Below, in pieces: positions 7,554 to 17,464 of a stretch of DNA of 64,000 nucleotides (the stretch's first letter is position 1; each line of letters begins with the position of its first letter). Under the pieces are notes generated by a model. That model was not told the DNA's origin. It was given only the letters and a program-made list of their open reading frames with translations, and searched no databases. Made by a program: the position numbers and the translations under genes. The stretch is from JAUZOB01 sp963692465. GTDB taxonomy: Bacteria; Bacteroidota; Bacteroidia; Bacteroidales; Prolixibacteraceae. The DNA is taken from positions 2,604,001 through 2,668,000 of the forward strand of contig OY829943.1 in assembly GCA_963692465.1 (NCBI GenBank), in the 5' to 3' direction.

Positions 7554-8366
7554 ATGAAGAAAATAGTTTTATTCCTGTTGCTCTGCATGGTAATTGCAGT
7601 ATCCGTATCTGCACAGACTAGTATGTATGTTAAGGTGCGTTCAGGGTATGCAATCGGAGCATCGAAGGATGGCTACCTTGTTGATCTAAATCAGGGAATT
7701 GCGAGTGCGACATCCAGAGAGAATATTTTTGCTTCTCTTGGACAGGGTATACCATTGGGAGTGTCTTATGGCTATATGTTTACTCCACACATGGGACTAG
7801 AGATGGATTTTACGTATATGGTAGGGGATAAAGTGACCGTGGCCGATATTAATATTCCGTCGGTGGCCGTACTGTCAGCAAAGGGTTATACCCGTCATTG
7901 GCAGGCATCTCCGAATTTTGTGATGGCATCGGGAGGAGATCGTTTTAACGTGTATACTAAAGTAGGATTTGTTTTTCCTTTTGCAGGGGCGAGCTATATC
8001 GAAGCCACTAATTCAACTAATCCTTTGGCCCTCACCTACATCAAAGAGGAGGTTAAAGGAGATCTGTCAATGGGATACAAGGGAGTTCTTGGGGTTGATA
8101 TAAAGATTGCGCCGAAGGTTGCATTCTTTACGGAGATCGAAGGAGTTCATTTGAAGATTTTGCGTAGTGAGCATGATGTGACCGCATTTACGGTTAATGG
8201 TGCCGATCAATTGGCAAATTATACGACATTAACTGGTAAAGCGTTGCGTGTTAAATATTATAACCGGCTTGAGGGCGCAGATTTAACAGATCCCTCTAAA
8301 GCGTTAAAGACGACATCTCCTTATGGACGAATTGGACTGAATATCGGATTGAAGTTCACCTTGTAA
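7554..8366 (+). CDS. Outer-membrane beta-barrel protein, function unknown
   Basis: The 270-residue product starts with a clear Sec signal peptide (MKKIVLFLLLCMVIAVSVSAQ, about 1-21). The rest alternates polar and hydrophobic residues in short strands, such as SYGYMFTPHMGLEMDFTYMVGD and GRIGLNIGLKFTL, and ends in a C-terminal strand closing on Leu, as outer-membrane barrels do. It resembles small OmpA-type or Opacity-type barrels but has no peptidoglycan-binding domain. It is a single-gene unit with its own promoter-like box and a strong terminator at 8398. No specific function is supported. Confidence 0.75.
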   Translation: MKKIVLFLLLCMVIAVSVSAQTSMYVKVRSGYAIGASKDGYLVDLNQGIASATSRENIFASLGQGIPLGVSYGYMFTPHMGLEMDFTYMVGDKVTVADINIPSVAVLSAKGYTRHWQASPNFVMASGGDRFNVYTKVGFVFPFAGASYIEATNSTNPLALTYIKEEVKGDLSMGYKGVLGVDIKIAPKVAFFTEIEGVHLKILRSEHDVTAFTVNGADQLANYTTLTGKALRVKYYNRLEGADLTDPSKALKTTSPYGRIGLNIGLKFTL

Positions 8367-8397
8367 TCAGGGAACTTAAATCATTATGACAAATATT

Positions 8398-8432
8398 ATA
8401 GAGCTGTTCTTCGGGATAGCTCTATTTTTTTT
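8398..8432 (+). terminator. Terminator overlapping the 3' end of nadD
   Basis: ATAGAGCT (8398-8405) pairs with AGCTCTAT (8418-8425), then T continues to 8432. The right arm overlaps the nadD stop codon on the other strand (8422-8424), so this convergent pair shares its 3' sequence. Confidence 0.85.
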
Positions 8433-8991
8433 GATACAGATGATGAGTCTGAATATAGTCGATTACCTTAATCGGAAGGAAGTTGTCCGGTGCTTTCCCG
8501 TTCTTTATTGCCCGGCGAATGTTGGTGGCCGAGATATTCATGGTGGGGGCGTCAACCAGATGAACGGGATAATCGGGGTATTGCTCGTATCCGGGACGAG
8601 GATAGGCAAAGATTTCATAATTCTGAATTATTTCCCGATAACCTTTCCAGAGGTGGAGTGATTTTAGATTATCGGTTCCCATAATCAGGACGAACTGCCG
8701 CTCCGGATAATCAATGTGAAGTTGCCGGAGAGTATTGATCGTATAGGAAGGTTGAGGGAGGCGAGTCTCGATATCGCAGAGACTCAGCGATGAATCTCCG
8801 GCAATGGCCAGACGGACCAGTTCAAGACGATCTTTCTCTTCAATGAGAATTTCCTTTCTTTTCAGTGGGTTGAGCGGACTGACCACAAACCATACCTCAT
8901 CCAGTCCGGTTGCTTGAACCATGTATTGAGCAATAGCCAGATGCCCGTTATGTATAGGATTGAATGATCCGAAATAGAGTCCCGTTTTCAT
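8422..8991 (-). CDS. nadD: Nicotinate-nucleotide adenylyltransferase
   Basis: This 189-residue enzyme adenylates nicotinate mononucleotide to deamido-NAD in NAD synthesis. GSFNPIHNGH (8-17) is the nucleotidyltransferase HxGH-type motif, and ISATNIRRAI near the C terminus is the ISxTxIR motif. The frame is open further upstream, but that would overlap gmk; the family start MKTGLYFGSFNP fixes the ATG at 8991. It is the last gene of yicC-gmk-nadD, 19 bp after gmk. Confidence 0.95.
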   Translation of the reverse strand: MKTGLYFGSFNPIHNGHLAIAQYMVQATGLDEVWFVVSPLNPLKRKEILIEEKDRLELVRLAIAGDSSLSLCDIETRLPQPSYTINTLRQLHIDYPERQFVLIMGTDNLKSLHLWKGYREIIQNYEIFAYPRPGYEQYPDYPVHLVDAPTMNISATNIRRAIKNGKAPDNFLPIKVIDYIQTHHLYQKK

Positions 8992-9010
8992 AGAATGATT
9001 TTCGGGGTGA

Positions 9011-9580
9011 TTATTGACCAGTGAATTCACGGACGAGTTTTTCCGTTTCAGCAAGAGCGACATCGAGCTGATCGTTAATAATAATTTGGTCGAATTGCGG
9101 GGCAAAAGCAAGCTCTTGTTCGGCTTTGGCGATTCGACGGGCAATGACTACATCCGAGTCCGTAGAGCGGGCATTGAGCCGTTTTTGGAGCTCTGCGATA
9201 GATGGAGGTTGAATGAAAACCGAAAGGGCACGTTTCCCATAGAACTTTTTAATATTCGTTCCGCCGACAACATCCACATCGAAGACCACATGGTGCCCGA
9301 TGGAGGTAATACGGTCGACTTCCGATTTCAGCGTTCCATAATAGCAACCCTGATAAACTTCTTCCCATTCAAGGAAGTCGCCCTGATTGATTTTATTTTT
9401 GAATTCATCTTCCGATAGAAAGTAGTAATCTTTTCCGTCTGTTTCGGATCCTCTCGGGGCGCGACTTGTGGCTGATACCGAGAATTCCAGATTAAGATTC
9501 AACTGGAGAAGGTGATGTACAATCGTTGTCTTGCCAGAGCCGGAAGGGGCAGAAAAGATGATTAATTTTCCGTTATTCAT
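9011..9580 (-). CDS. gmk: Guanylate kinase
   Basis: This 189-residue kinase phosphorylates GMP to GDP with ATP. The P-loop APSGSGKTT is at residues 11-19, SRAPRGSETDGKDYYFLS is the GMP-binding segment, and FDVDVVGGTNIKK follows. Length and domain order match the family. It is the middle gene of a three-gene minus-strand unit; 119 bp separate it from yicC, and that spacer contains a 10-bp inverted repeat (9610-9619 with 9626-9635) without a T run. Confidence 0.96.
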   Translation of the reverse strand: MNNGKLIIFSAPSGSGKTTIVHHLLQLNLNLEFSVSATSRAPRGSETDGKDYYFLSEDEFKNKINQGDFLEWEEVYQGCYYGTLKSEVDRITSIGHHVVFDVDVVGGTNIKKFYGKRALSVFIQPPSIAELQKRLNARSTDSDVVIARRIAKAEQELAFAPQFDQIIINDQLDVALAETEKLVREFTGQ

Positions 9581-9699
9581 ATTGTATGTACGTGCATGAG
9601 ACCTATAATAAACATTCGCGGTGAGGCGAATGTTTGTATGGATTGTTCAAAAGATTATTGATGCGAATAAGGAAAAGACCTAAAGATTGGTTTTGATAA

Positions 9700-10572
9700 T
9701 TATAAGACATTCAGAACCTGTTCTTTGATTTTTTCGAGTTCGTCTTTCATCTGAACTACGATTTTTTGTATTTCGGTATGATTTGCTTTCGATCCGAGTG
9801 TGTTGATTTCACGACCGATTTCTTGTGCGATAAAGCTTAGCTTCCGTCCAGAAGCATCCTCTTTGGCTGTTTCAAGAAAATAATCGCAATGATTTTTTAA
9901 CCGGACTTTTTCTTCGTTAACATCTAATTTTTCAATGTAGAAGATTAGTTCTTGTTCGAAGCGGTCATGATCAACAGATCCGTTGATTTGCAAGTCTTTC
10001 AGATTGTCGAGAATTCGTTCGCGGATACGATCGATTCTTTCTTTCTCGTAAGGGGGAACCTGTGTAAGCAGATCGAGAATTCTGACGATATGAGAAGAGA
10101 CATCTTTTTCGAGAGCAAGGCCTTCCTGTTCGCGAAAAGCGACCAATTTAGCAAGAGCTTTACGGATGGTTTCAATAACGAGTTTCCATTCGTTCTCGTC
10201 GAGGCCTTCGTGTTCAACTTTAACCGTATCGGGGAGGCGCATGATAATTTGCATAACCGATTCATTGACGGGAAGGTTGAGCTTCTGGCTAATGGAAGAG
10301 ATCTGATTAAAATAATCGGATACGATGGCTTCGTTAACCTTTGCATTGGACTTGAGACCCATACTTTCGAAATAGATAGAGAAATCAATTTTCCCTCTTT
10401 TAAGGGCATCGCCTATTTCGCGGCGGATTTCAATATCTTTTTCTTTGTAAACAGAAGGAATTCGGGTACTGATGTCAAGTTGCTTGCTGTTCAAAGATTT
10501 AACTTCGATGGAAATTTTTTTGTCGTTAATTTCGCATTCGGCCTTTCCGTAGCCAGTCATGGAGATGATCAT
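9700..10572 (-). CDS. yicC: YicC-family endoribonuclease
   Basis: The 290-residue product begins MIISMTGYGKAE and ends with REINTLGSKANHTEIQKIVVQMKDELEKIKEQV, both hallmarks of the YicC family. Members are reported endoribonucleases linked to RNA turnover and stationary phase. An in-frame ATG exists upstream at 10596, but it lies within the promoter at 10594-10625, so 10572 is preferred. It is transcribed with gmk and nadD, an order I know from other Bacteroidales. Confidence 0.92.
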   Translation of the reverse strand: MIISMTGYGKAECEINDKKISIEVKSLNSKQLDISTRIPSVYKEKDIEIRREIGDALKRGKIDFSIYFESMGLKSNAKVNEAIVSDYFNQISSISQKLNLPVNESVMQIIMRLPDTVKVEHEGLDENEWKLVIETIRKALAKLVAFREQEGLALEKDVSSHIVRILDLLTQVPPYEKERIDRIRERILDNLKDLQINGSVDHDRFEQELIFYIEKLDVNEEKVRLKNHCDYFLETAKEDASGRKLSFIAQEIGREINTLGSKANHTEIQKIVVQMKDELEKIKEQVLNVL

Positions 10573-10593
10573 ATTCAAATGTTTTAGACAGTG

Positions 10594-10625
10594 CAAAATT
10601 AAGGTTTTGTTGTATATGGCATCAA
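10594..10625 (-). promoter_or_regulatory. Promoter of yicC-gmk-nadD
   Basis: On the minus strand TTG (10625-10623) is followed after 21 bp by TAATTTTG (10601-10594), matching TTG-N17-23-TAnnTTTG. The leader to the ATG at 10572 would be about 15-20 nt. Confidence 0.65.
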
Positions 10626-10751
10626 TAAATGGGTGTGAATCTGATGATCAGAATGCTTTTTTATTTTATTTCCGATTGAAAGAAGCCTTATTGGCTGTTT
10701 TTGTTTAATTATTTATGTGTAATTTGGTGGTGGAAACAGCATAATAAAAAA

Positions 10752-13700
10752 ATGAAACGAGCCCTGTTATTGATTTCTGTACTGGTGTTGAGTTGTATTG
10801 GGTTTCAATTGTCTGCCCAGGAGACTACTCTGAATAGCAGTTATAAGAGTTTGTGGAGTCAGATTGATACACTGAACAAGAAGTCAATGCCTCAATCGGT
10901 GTTGACTCTTGCCGAAAAAATCTATCAGAAAGCGAATGCGGAGAGAAATTCGAAGCAGAAGTTGAAGGCATTGCTTCAGATTGAGTCAGCCAATGAAGAA
11001 ATAGATGGAGAACGATTACCGGAAATGATTCGACGGTTTGAAAAAGAACTAAAGTCCGCTACTCCGGTAGAGCAGGCTTTTCTGCACAGTTATCTGGCTG
11101 ATTTGTACACTCAGTATATAAATCGCAATCGATGGAAGATTTATGGTCGCACATCGGTTGATGAAGAAGATAGCCTTTCGTTGGAATTGTGGGATGCTCA
11201 TCGGTTTGAGAAAGAGATACAAAGTCATTATCAATTATCGGTTCGTGATTACTCGTTGTTGGAATCTTTGAAAGTGACGGATTACCCGGAGCTTATTGAA
11301 GTGACTTCCCGTACGACCCAATTTCGCCCGACCGTATTGGATGTATTAGGGCACCGCTTGATTGATTATTACCAAAATAATTCACAGGAAAGGACTGATG
11401 CGGGATTATATGAGGAGGTTACTGATTCTTTGCTGTTTGCGCCGTATGAGACATTTAAAAGTTATGATGTAAACGGGAAACCCTGGAGTGATGCGGTTAA
11501 GAGTTGTCTGAATGTATATCGTGTGTTGGGATCCCATCTATTAAGAGCCAATAATCAACCGGCGTTCTTGAAACTTGAGTTGGAACGTTTTTCTTATCTC
11601 CACTCGCAATATGCCGGAGAAAATGGTGATCGGTTGTATCTGTCGGCACTTGATCAATTAAGGAATAAAGCAGGGAGCCTTTCTGTCGGAGGTGAGATAC
11701 AGTTGGAAGAGGCTGATTATTACCTTGAAAAAGGGCAAAGTTATAATTCGGATCGGGCGGAGAACAAGGAATATGCAGATGCAAATCTAAAAGCGATTGG
11801 GTTGTTGGAAAAGATTATAGGTCAATATGCCGGGAACAGGTGTGCTGAGGAAGCATCCAATCGTTTAGCGGAATTGAAAAATCCAATGTTGTCGGTACAG
11901 CAGGAAGACGCTGTTTTGCCGAATGAGAATTTTCCGGTCAGGATTACATATAAGGGACTCAAAAAGATACAGCTAGAAGTTTTTAGAGTTAGTGACGGTT
12001 TTGTGAACGAGGAGTTGTCTTTTCCCGCTCAGAAAAATGAGGTGCAGAAGCAAGGAAAATTAAGTTTTAGCCGGGGAATTGAGTTGCCAGATGATGGTGA
12101 TTGGAATGAACATGCCACGATAATTGATGTGAGAGGTCTTCCGGTCGGTCATTATTATCTGATGTGTTCGACAGGAAACCAAGGAGATCGGAAAGACCCT
12201 TTGTCTCTCGGACAGTTTACCGTAACCCGGCTTAATTGTCTGATTACCGGTTCGGGGGATCAGAAAGTGATTTATGTCTTTGATCGGGTAACCGGAGAGC
12301 CCCTGTCGGGAGTGAAAGTGCAGGGATTGACCCGAACTTATGATGCTTCATTGAACAGAAATGTGATTGTCCGTGGAAAGCAATTGGAAACGGACCGATC
12401 GGGGAAAGCATCCCTCGCGGGGTTAAGGCAGGGATTAACTTTTTTTGAGCTTTCGAACGGATCGGATTCATTTTTTTCAAATAGGACTTTTCTTACCAAA
12501 ATCAGAGAACGAGAAGTAACAGAAAGGACTTTTTTCTTTACAGATCGTTCGATATACCGGCCGGGACAGGTTATTCATTATAAAGGAATTGTTCTGGGTC
12601 AGAACAAAAATGGACAGGCAACTCCGGTCTTGCGCAAAGTGAACGTTTTCTTACAAGATCCGAATGGACAGAATATTGATAGTTTAAAGACCGTGTCGGA
12701 TGATTATGGCTCTTTTTCCGGAACATTTCATGTTTCGGAAAGCCGGTTGAATGGAAATTATATCCTTCGGGAAGGTCGGAGTCAGAGTAGTGTTAGGGTG
12801 GAGGCTTATCGTAGGCCGTCTTTTGAAATCGGTATTAATAAGCCCCGGCAACAGTTTGTTTTAAATCGTCCGGTTACAATAACGGGAAATTTAAAGGATA
12901 TGACCGGACAACCGATGAGAAATGTTCGTGTTGGTTATCGTGTTAGTCGGAATGGAAATCGAAGTCCGGTTTTTGTGAGAAGAAATACGGAACTGCTTGT
13001 CGAAAAAGGGGATGTCAGAACGGATGAGAAGGGGAATTTTCAGCTGACTATTCCTTTACGAGCAGATTCTGTCGCGATAAAGGACTCGAGTGTGTATTAT
13101 CGTTTTAATGTTGAGGTAGAAGCAACGAGTATTGCGGGAGAAACCCAATCGGCTTCATTGAGTCTGAATGCGGGAAATAGAGCATTGACGATTGAAGCAA
13201 CGATTTCTGAATTATTAAATGTGGAAACGATAAAAGATGAGAGAATTGGCATCATTCTACAGAATAACAGCGGGGTAAAGGTGCCGGGGAATGTAAATGT
13301 AAAATGTTATCGTTTGAATTCGTCGGCATTTGGATTGAAAAGTTGTAATTGGGAAAAAACGGACCGTCCATTGTTGTCGGTGGAACAGTGGGCAAAACGT
13401 CTTCCTGCTTATGCGTATGAAGATGAAACGAACCCTTTGCGATGGGAGAAAATATTGAAAAAAGAATTCATCCAGAATGAATCGGACTCTACATTGGATT
13501 TGTCCTTTTTGCAAAAAGCAGAAACCGGAAAGTATGCAGTTACTTTTCAATCCGTTGATAAGTGGGGAAAGAAGGTAGAACGCACCTGCTATTTTAATCT
13601 GGTGAATTTTACACAGAAAAAGTCTGTCTTGCCTGACGAGTTTTTTGTCGGAGTTGCTCGGAACACTTCGGCTCCGGGGAAGGAGATAAGTGTCCCGATT

Positions 13701-16616
13701 AGTTGCTCCCGTATTTCTTCCGGATGGTATTCTATAGATAAACCGGGACATTCAGGAAATCTTCAGCGTATTTATAATAAAGGATTATTGAGCAGTCTGG
13801 AGATTCCGGTTACGGATGATTGTAGGGGAGGAATTGCAATTCATCTATTTCTGACTTCGGCTAATCGGGCAATATCAAAAACAATTGAAGTTGAAGTGCC
13901 TTATGAAAATGAACTGACTATTCAGTCTGTCGACTTGAAAGAAGAATATCGTCCCGGAGAAAAAGGGAGCTTGAATTTTTTGCTTAAGGACCACGATGGA
14001 AGTCCGGTTGGTGCAGAAGTGACTGCGGTGTTGTATGACGCATCACTTGATCAGATCTATCCTCATTCGTGGAGTTTTAAACCAGAGAGGAATTTTGAGT
14101 TTGCGGGTTTTGAATATTCTCCGGTATCTTTCATTGACGGTATGGTAATAGGTCGGAATGTTAATATCAAGGAGGTTACACGGGAAGAAATGCCTGTGTT
14201 AAAAGAAGTGACAAATTTGGGTATGCGTCTTTCACTGAATACGAAAGGGATTATGCTTCGGGGACTGACGGAGCATAAGGAGGACGATTTGCAATATGTT
14301 GTGACTACTTCTTTATCAAAACAAGCATCGACCGGGAATGCAGTGAAACCCTCAATTGATCTGATTCGCAGAAATTTTGCAGAGACCGCATTCTTTTATT
14401 CTGATTTGAAGACGGATGAAAATGGGAAGATACATTTTGATTTTACGTTGCCAGAATCGTTAACTCGTTGGAAACTGATGCTTTTGGCTCATACACGGGA
14501 TGTGAAACACGGATTATACAGCAAGGAATTAGTCACCAAAAAGAATTTGATGATTCAGTCGTTTTTCCCCCGAATTGCAAGGGAAGGAGATACATTAGTT
14601 TTCTCTTCGCGGTTGCAAAATGCTTCAGCCTCGCGACTCAATGGGACGGCTTCGTTCTTGGTGAGCGATGGTGTGGCTGGTATTCCGTTGAGGATGGAAA
14701 CGAAAGATCAGAACTTTGATTTAGCAAGCGGAACAGAACAGATCGTTAGTTGGAAGGTTATAGTCCCGAAGGGAATGCCGCTTATCCGGTGCAAGGTAAA
14801 GGCGGTAGCCGGAGAGGAGCAGGATGGTGAGGAGCAACTGATTCCGGTTTATTCCAACCAACAGTCATTGATAACAACACAACCCTTATCGTTTGATCCT
14901 AAGTCAACTCTTAATCTTCGTGATTTGAATAAAGAGTTGGAGATTTCCGGTGGTAAGATAAAGAAAGTGGTTTTGGAACTGACCTCTAATCCGGGGTGGT
15001 ATGCTGTTGAGGCAATGCGTCACGGAGGGAAAGAGAATAAGAACTGTTCGGAGTCGGTCTTTTCGGAACTTTTTATTCGGGCTCTAACCCAAAAAGTATT
15101 AGATGACAATGTGTCTATTCGAAATTTTGTACAGAAAGGATACGAAAACAAAAAAGCAGCGGAGCAATCCCCCTTGGAGAAGAATCCGGAATTGAAACAG
15201 TTTGTATTGAATCAGACCCCCTGGGTTGAGGATGCAAAATCGGATCAGTTTAATTATTTCGATCCGGATAGTTTGCCTCGTCAGGTTGCCGACCGATTGT
15301 ATCAACTTGAAAAGATGCAACGGGCTGATGGAGGCTGGAGCTGGTTTGACGGAGAACGGAGTTCAAATCAATATGTTTCGGCATATATACTGAGCGGACT
15401 GGCAAGACTGGAGAAGCTTAATGTGATTACGTTGCGCACTAATCCGGAAGCTAATCAAATGATTCGGAGAGGGGTGAATTATTTATGGAAAGAACTGAAA
15501 CAAGATTTTGAAAATATTCAAAAGAGGGAGGAGAATCATTTGTCCATGCTGTCGGTTCTGACTTTATACACTTATAGCTATTTCAGAGATTTGAAGGTTG
15601 AAGCATCATTTCGTCCGGCTTATGAGTATTATTTGAATCAGGCGGTTCGTTTTTGGACAAAGGAGCAGTCTGGCGAACAGGTGATGTTGGCGATGGCGTT
15701 GAACCGTTTGGGAAAAGAAAAGGTGGCACAGAATATCATGATATCCCTGAGGGAACATGCGGTAGAGAAAAAGGGACAGATGTATTGGCCGAATACCTCG
15801 GGATGGTTCTATCAATCGGTTGACTTTCATGCAATGATGGTTGAGGCGTTTAATGAGGTTAATGGTGATCAGGTAGCGGTGCGGAAGATTTGCTATTGGT
15901 TGTTGCAGCAGAAACGCACACATGCATGGGCCAATGGGAAGGAGACTGCTTCTGCTTTGTATGCTTTATTGAGCACAGGGAAGATGGACTCGAATGATGG
16001 ATCACTTCAGGTAACGATTGATGGAAAGTCTGTTCCTTTGGATGCTTTTGAGGGGAATCTCGGGTACCTCAAAATGGAATTGACTTCGGCGGATTTGAAG
16101 TCCGTTACGATTACAAACCCGAATGCCGGAATTGCGTGGGGGGGAATCTATGTAATGCAGCAGGTTCCTTTAACTCAAAAAGCAGAGCATGGGTCGGAGA
16201 TCCGGATTCGAAAAGAGTTCTTTAAAGTCGATCAACAGTCGGGCGGAGAGACCATGACCGCTATTAAAGGAGGAACTGTTTTGACTTCAGGTGATCATGT
16301 GAGGATTCGAATGATTGTTGAATCGGATCGTGATTTAGAATATGTGAGTTTGCTTGATCCGAGAGGTGCCGGATTCGAACCGGGATCGCAACTTTCGGGT
16401 TATCAATGGAAGGATGAATTATCCTATTATCAAACACAGACTGATATGGATAGTCGGTTTTTCTTTACCTGGTTTTCTAAAGGCATTCATGTGTTGGAAT
16501 ATGATGTGTTAGTCGCTCATACCGGAACGTTCGCAACTGGACCGGCACAAATACAATGTCAGTATGCCCCTGAGTTCACCGCTTATTCCGGAGGAGGTAT
16601 TCTTCGCACTAATTAA
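10752..16616 (+). CDS. Alpha-2-macroglobulin-family protein with degenerate thioester site
   Basis: This 1954-residue protein has a signal peptide (MKRALLLISVLVLSCIGFQLSAQ); the frame opens earlier at 10701 but the signal peptide places the start at 10752. An MG domain with FTDRSIYRPGQVIHYKG lies near residue 597, and the A2M core (ETAFFYSDLKTDENGKIHFDFTLPESLTRWKL) is near 1213. An alpha-alpha toroid with GGWSWFDGE lies near 1526. Family members trap proteases in the periplasm, usually through a Cys-Gln thioester in a CxEQ motif. Here the matching place reads CSES (Cys1432, Glu1434, Ser1435), so no thioester can form there. No pbp1C gene is adjacent. The gene is a single unit whose stop overlaps that of the convergent gene. 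Confidence 0.9.
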   Translation: MKRALLLISVLVLSCIGFQLSAQETTLNSSYKSLWSQIDTLNKKSMPQSVLTLAEKIYQKANAERNSKQKLKALLQIESANEEIDGERLPEMIRRFEKELKSATPVEQAFLHSYLADLYTQYINRNRWKIYGRTSVDEEDSLSLELWDAHRFEKEIQSHYQLSVRDYSLLESLKVTDYPELIEVTSRTTQFRPTVLDVLGHRLIDYYQNNSQERTDAGLYEEVTDSLLFAPYETFKSYDVNGKPWSDAVKSCLNVYRVLGSHLLRANNQPAFLKLELERFSYLHSQYAGENGDRLYLSALDQLRNKAGSLSVGGEIQLEEADYYLEKGQSYNSDRAENKEYADANLKAIGLLEKIIGQYAGNRCAEEASNRLAELKNPMLSVQQEDAVLPNENFPVRITYKGLKKIQLEVFRVSDGFVNEELSFPAQKNEVQKQGKLSFSRGIELPDDGDWNEHATIIDVRGLPVGHYYLMCSTGNQGDRKDPLSLGQFTVTRLNCLITGSGDQKVIYVFDRVTGEPLSGVKVQGLTRTYDASLNRNVIVRGKQLETDRSGKASLAGLRQGLTFFELSNGSDSFFSNRTFLTKIREREVTERTFFFTDRSIYRPGQVIHYKGIVLGQNKNGQATPVLRKVNVFLQDPNGQNIDSLKTVSDDYGSFSGTFHVSESRLNGNYILREGRSQSSVRVEAYRRPSFEIGINKPRQQFVLNRPVTITGNLKDMTGQPMRNVRVGYRVSRNGNRSPVFVRRNTELLVEKGDVRTDEKGNFQLTIPLRADSVAIKDSSVYYRFNVEVEATSIAGETQSASLSLNAGNRALTIEATISELLNVETIKDERIGIILQNNSGVKVPGNVNVKCYRLNSSAFGLKSCNWEKTDRPLLSVEQWAKRLPAYAYEDETNPLRWEKILKKEFIQNESDSTLDLSFLQKAETGKYAVTFQSVDKWGKKVERTCYFNLVNFTQKKSVLPDEFFVGVARNTSAPGKEISVPISCSRISSGWYSIDKPGHSGNLQRIYNKGLLSSLEIPVTDDCRGGIAIHLFLTSANRAISKTIEVEVPYENELTIQSVDLKEEYRPGEKGSLNFLLKDHDGSPVGAEVTAVLYDASLDQIYPHSWSFKPERNFEFAGFEYSPVSFIDGMVIGRNVNIKEVTREEMPVLKEVTNLGMRLSLNTKGIMLRGLTEHKEDDLQYVVTTSLSKQASTGNAVKPSIDLIRRNFAETAFFYSDLKTDENGKIHFDFTLPESLTRWKLMLLAHTRDVKHGLYSKELVTKKNLMIQSFFPRIAREGDTLVFSSRLQNASASRLNGTASFLVSDGVAGIPLRMETKDQNFDLASGTEQIVSWKVIVPKGMPLIRCKVKAVAGEEQDGEEQLIPVYSNQQSLITTQPLSFDPKSTLNLRDLNKELEISGGKIKKVVLELTSNPGWYAVEAMRHGGKENKNCSESVFSELFIRALTQKVLDDNVSIRNFVQKGYENKKAAEQSPLEKNPELKQFVLNQTPWVEDAKSDQFNYFDPDSLPRQVADRLYQLEKMQRADGGWSWFDGERSSNQYVSAYILSGLARLEKLNVITLRTNPEANQMIRRGVNYLWKELKQDFENIQKREENHLSMLSVLTLYTYSYFRDLKVEASFRPAYEYYLNQAVRFWTKEQSGEQVMLAMALNRLGKEKVAQNIMISLREHAVEKKGQMYWPNTSGWFYQSVDFHAMMVEAFNEVNGDQVAVRKICYWLLQQKRTHAWANGKETASALYALLSTGKMDSNDGSLQVTIDGKSVPLDAFEGNLGYLKMELTSADLKSVTITNPNAGIAWGGIYVMQQVPLTQKAEHGSEIRIRKEFFKVDQQSGGETMTAIKGGTVLTSGDHVRIRMIVESDRDLEYVSLLDPRGAGFEPGSQLSGYQWKDELSYYQTQTDMDSRFFFTWFSKGIHVLEYDVLVAHTGTFATGPAQIQCQYAPEFTAYSGGGILRTN

Positions 16617-17461
16617 TGCATTTTTTCGTGAACGACCATTGCAACGTAATCGACGACTTTGTCTGAAGGATGGATTTCCCCGGAGTGTCCACGGCGGAGG
16701 ATTGAGAATACCGGTTTTGTGGCAATAAGTCGGGAGTATTCCATCAACGTCATGATTGGACCGAAGCCACAAATACTTGCTTTGAGGTCTTTGACCATTT
16801 GAAAGGTGCTATGAGTATCGAAGCTTACCATGCATTTTAGCACTGCCTCGTCAATTTGAGCACCTAACTGAGGCGGGAGGTAATGACTGAAATCGGAAGA
16901 TGCGATTATAAAGATTTTTCGGTCTAATTGTACCGCAGCTTGCTTAAGCATGGTGGCTAATGCTTTTGCCGAGTTAGGATTCTGTCGGTTCATGGTAATT
17001 GGTAAAATACGGAATGGATACTTTAGCAAGTATTGAAGAAGAGGTATTTGTACTTCTCCGGAGTGCTCCATGTCGTGTGCCTGATTATTGATTTCTATAT
17101 TCAGAAATTTCTGCATTTCCGTATCAATATTGACCAGTCCGAGAGGAGTTTCCCATGCAGTATAATCGCAGAGATTGAAGTCGGATGATCCCTGTCCTGA
17201 ATGATTTGGGTTAATAATGACAAAAGTGTCGAACGGTTCGGATCCTGCCGCAATGACATTGTAGAGATGGATTGCCTGATAAGCTGAAAAAACGTATCCG
17301 GCATGAGGGGATACTCCTCCGATAAGCCGATCGTTATGGAGATTGGGAGAAGGAGTGTTCTTTTGTTCTATCTCGCGAATTGTCTGGATTAAAGAACAGA
17401 GTTCTTCTTTTGTACCCGGATAAAATTTACCGGCAAAAGAGGGCTTGCGAATTTTTTCCAT
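16613..17461 (-). CDS. AmmeMemoRadiSam system protein B (Memo-like)
   Basis: The 282-residue product belongs to the Memo/extradiol-dioxygenase-like family. Conserved stretches are RKPSFAGKFYPG near the start, SPHAGYVFSAY, NPNHSG and IASSDFSHY, which supply the histidines around the putative metal site. The family usually occurs beside a radical SAM enzyme and an AMMECR1 protein. Here the radical SAM partner lies 3 bp upstream (17465), but no AMMECR1 gene is in the window. The physiological reaction of the system is not settled. The TAA overlaps the stop of the convergent macroglobulin gene. Confidence 0.9.
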   Translation of the reverse strand: MEKIRKPSFAGKFYPGTKEELCSLIQTIREIEQKNTPSPNLHNDRLIGGVSPHAGYVFSAYQAIHLYNVIAAGSEPFDTFVIINPNHSGQGSSDFNLCDYTAWETPLGLVNIDTEMQKFLNIEINNQAHDMEHSGEVQIPLLQYLLKYPFRILPITMNRQNPNSAKALATMLKQAAVQLDRKIFIIASSDFSHYLPPQLGAQIDEAVLKCMVSFDTHSTFQMVKDLKASICGFGPIMTLMEYSRLIATKPVFSILRRGHSGEIHPSDKVVDYVAMVVHEKMH

Positions 17462-17464
17462 TGA

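Noticed and set aside
8992..9144. Upstream extension of the nadD frame
   Set aside because: It overlaps gmk, and the family N terminus MKTGLYFGSFNP begins at 8991.
9952..10587. 211-codon open frame on the plus strand opposite yicC
   Set aside because: It is the antisense shadow of a well-recognised gene, with no promoter or family resemblance.
10701..10751. Earlier start for the macroglobulin gene
   Set aside because: A clean signal peptide begins at 10752; the upstream residues are Trp-rich and would spoil it.
15042..15062. Calling the macroglobulin gene a pseudogene because of the lost thioester
   Set aside because: The frame is intact over 1954 codons and all domains are present, so a changed function is more likely than decay.
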